From assembly GCA_946482625.1 (NCBI GenBank), contig CAMLSH010000215.1, positions 1 through 6,814 on the forward strand: a stretch of DNA of 6,814 nucleotides, given 5' to 3'. Under the pieces are notes generated by a model, which saw only the letters and a list, made by a program, of their open reading frames with translations, had not been told where the DNA came from and did no database searches. Positions 6,098-6,814 of this stretch are shown one piece after another. Both the position numbers and the translations under genes were made by a program. The first letter of the stretch is position 1; each line of letters opens with the position of its first letter. Source of the stretch: an uncultured Opitutaceae bacterium (GTDB taxonomy: Bacteria; Verrucomicrobiota; Verrucomicrobiae; Opitutales; Opitutaceae).

Positions 6098-6814
6098 ATG
6101 CTCTCCGATCGGTCTTACATGCGCGACAGCTATGGGCGCACCACAACATCCACCCTGACGTGGATGCTCTGTGCATTGACCGCCGGCTTCCTGATCCAAA
6201 GCGTTTTCGAGCGCGCATTTGAGTCCACACATTTCAACCAATTCGCCCAGTTCACCGTCGGCGGAATCAAGAGCGGCTGGCTCTGGACCTTTTTCACGTA
6301 CCCTCTTCTGCACGGCAATGTCCTGCTCTGGCTCGGCAACCTGCTCGTCATCTATTTTCTCGGCCGCGAACTGATCCCGCTGATGGGCGAGCGCCGGTTT
6401 GCCTGGTTCTCCGCCTTCGCCGCCGTCTGCGGAGCGCTCGTTTGGACACTCGTTCATTTCAATCGCAGCGACGATCTCCTGACCGGCGCCACCGCGATCA
6501 GCTGCGCGCTGCTGATGCTGTTTGCGTGTCTCCATCCGAACCGCGCGATGCCGTTCCTGCTCTTTTTCTATCCGGTCACGGTCAGACCCAAACACCTCGC
6601 ATGGACCGTCGCCGGCCTCTCGACGCTCGGCTTGATCGCCAGCGAAATTCCCGGTGACCGGCTTACGCTGAACATCGCGCATTCCGCCCACATCGGCGGC
6701 ATGTTCGCCGCCCTTCTCTACTATCGCTTTGTCCACCTCCGCGAATGGCGCACGCCCGACGGACCTGCCGAGATCGAGTTGCCGCGCTGGTTGTCGAAAA
6801 CCGCCAAAACTCCC
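6098..6814 (+). CDS. rhomboid-family membrane protein, probably inactive as a protease (3' end outside window)
   Basis: An ATG at 6098 opens a frame of 239 codons that runs off the window. Hydrophobic segments lie at about 18-37, 68-88, 101-120, 128-145, 150-162, 168-182 and 199-213, fitting the rhomboid fold. Family landmarks: WTFFTYPLLH with H72 (E. coli GlpG H145 position), N81 (GlpG N154), GRELIPLMG after helix 2, and AHIGG with H198 in the catalytic-His position. Two key positions differ: the GxSG serine is Thr132 in GATA (130-133), and the oxyanion His (GlpG H150) is Leu77. Members of this family normally cleave membrane proteins within the bilayer; these changes suggest a pseudoprotease that binds rather than cuts clients. 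Upstream of the ATG there is no clear ribosome site. The C-terminal region after 215 (WRTPDGPAEIELPRW) is cytosolic-like and incomplete. It is divergent from the ferredoxin gene, and nothing nearby indicates a client. Confidence 0.85.
   Translation, partial: MLSDRSYMRDSYGRTTTSTLTWMLCALTAGFLIQSVFERAFESTHFNQFAQFTVGGIKSGWLWTFFTYPLLHGNVLLWLGNLLVIYFLGRELIPLMGERRFAWFSAFAAVCGALVWTLVHFNRSDDLLTGATAISCALLMLFACLHPNRAMPFLLFFYPVTVRPKHLAWTVAGLSTLGLIASEIPGDRLTLNIAHSAHIGGMFAALLYYRFVHLREWRTPDGPAEIELPRWLSKTAKTP

Noticed and set aside
6083..6736. A 217-codon minus-strand open frame opposite the rhomboid gene
   Set aside because: The plus-strand frame has membrane segments and rhomboid landmarks. The minus frame is a charged, Gly/Glu-rich shadow with no recognisable feature.
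1..6814. CRISPR array, insertion sequence or toxin-antitoxin or defence cassette
   Set aside because: I looked for regularly spaced repeats, terminal inverted repeats with a transposase frame, and small paired genes, and found none.

Overview
The window is GC-rich bacterial DNA with a strong preference for C- and G-ending codons. The gene content is a long-form serine acetyltransferase with an enlarged loop, a secreted GH28-type beta-helix protein, a single-cluster ferredoxin and a rhomboid with an unusual active site. Together with the weak or absent Shine-Dalgarno sequences, this suggests a member of the Verrucomicrobiota, possibly Opitutaceae-like. That placement is inference from general resemblance, not from a marker gene.

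Layout, left to right. Positions 1-89 hold the C-terminal end of an unidentified + strand gene. It is followed 9 bases later by a small exported DUF2314-type protein (99-641), whose base composition is noticeably more A-rich than its neighbours. Positions 642-1024 hold no convincing gene. A tRNA-Leu(GAG) gene with encoded CCA lies on the minus strand (1025-1109), with a possible hairpin terminator just past its 3' end. A complete serine O-acetyltransferase gene (cysE type, 1236-2156, +) starts about 125 bases from the tRNA. A 324-base non-coding stretch with a hairpin and T-run then leads into the largest gene, a secreted multidomain GH28-family (polygalacturonase-like) protein of about 990 residues (2481-5453, +). 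A ferredoxin gene (5609-5845, minus) converges on it and is closed by a clear intrinsic terminator. Divergent from the ferredoxin, across a spacer with a perfect 14-bp palindrome, is a rhomboid-family membrane protein (6098 to the window end, +).

The genes do not form one pathway. The window reads as ordinary chromosome: cysteine biosynthesis, a tRNA, an electron carrier, an envelope or secreted polysaccharide-active protein, and a membrane protein of the rhomboid fold. No mobile element, CRISPR array or defence cassette is visible.

The most unusual signals are protein-level. The GH28-like protein keeps the catalytic aspartates but has Ser-Ile-Ser where the family normally has the substrate-binding Arg-Ile-Lys. 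The rhomboid has Thr in place of the catalytic Ser and Leu in place of an oxyanion-hole His. I do not see evidence for a previously undescribed multi-gene system.
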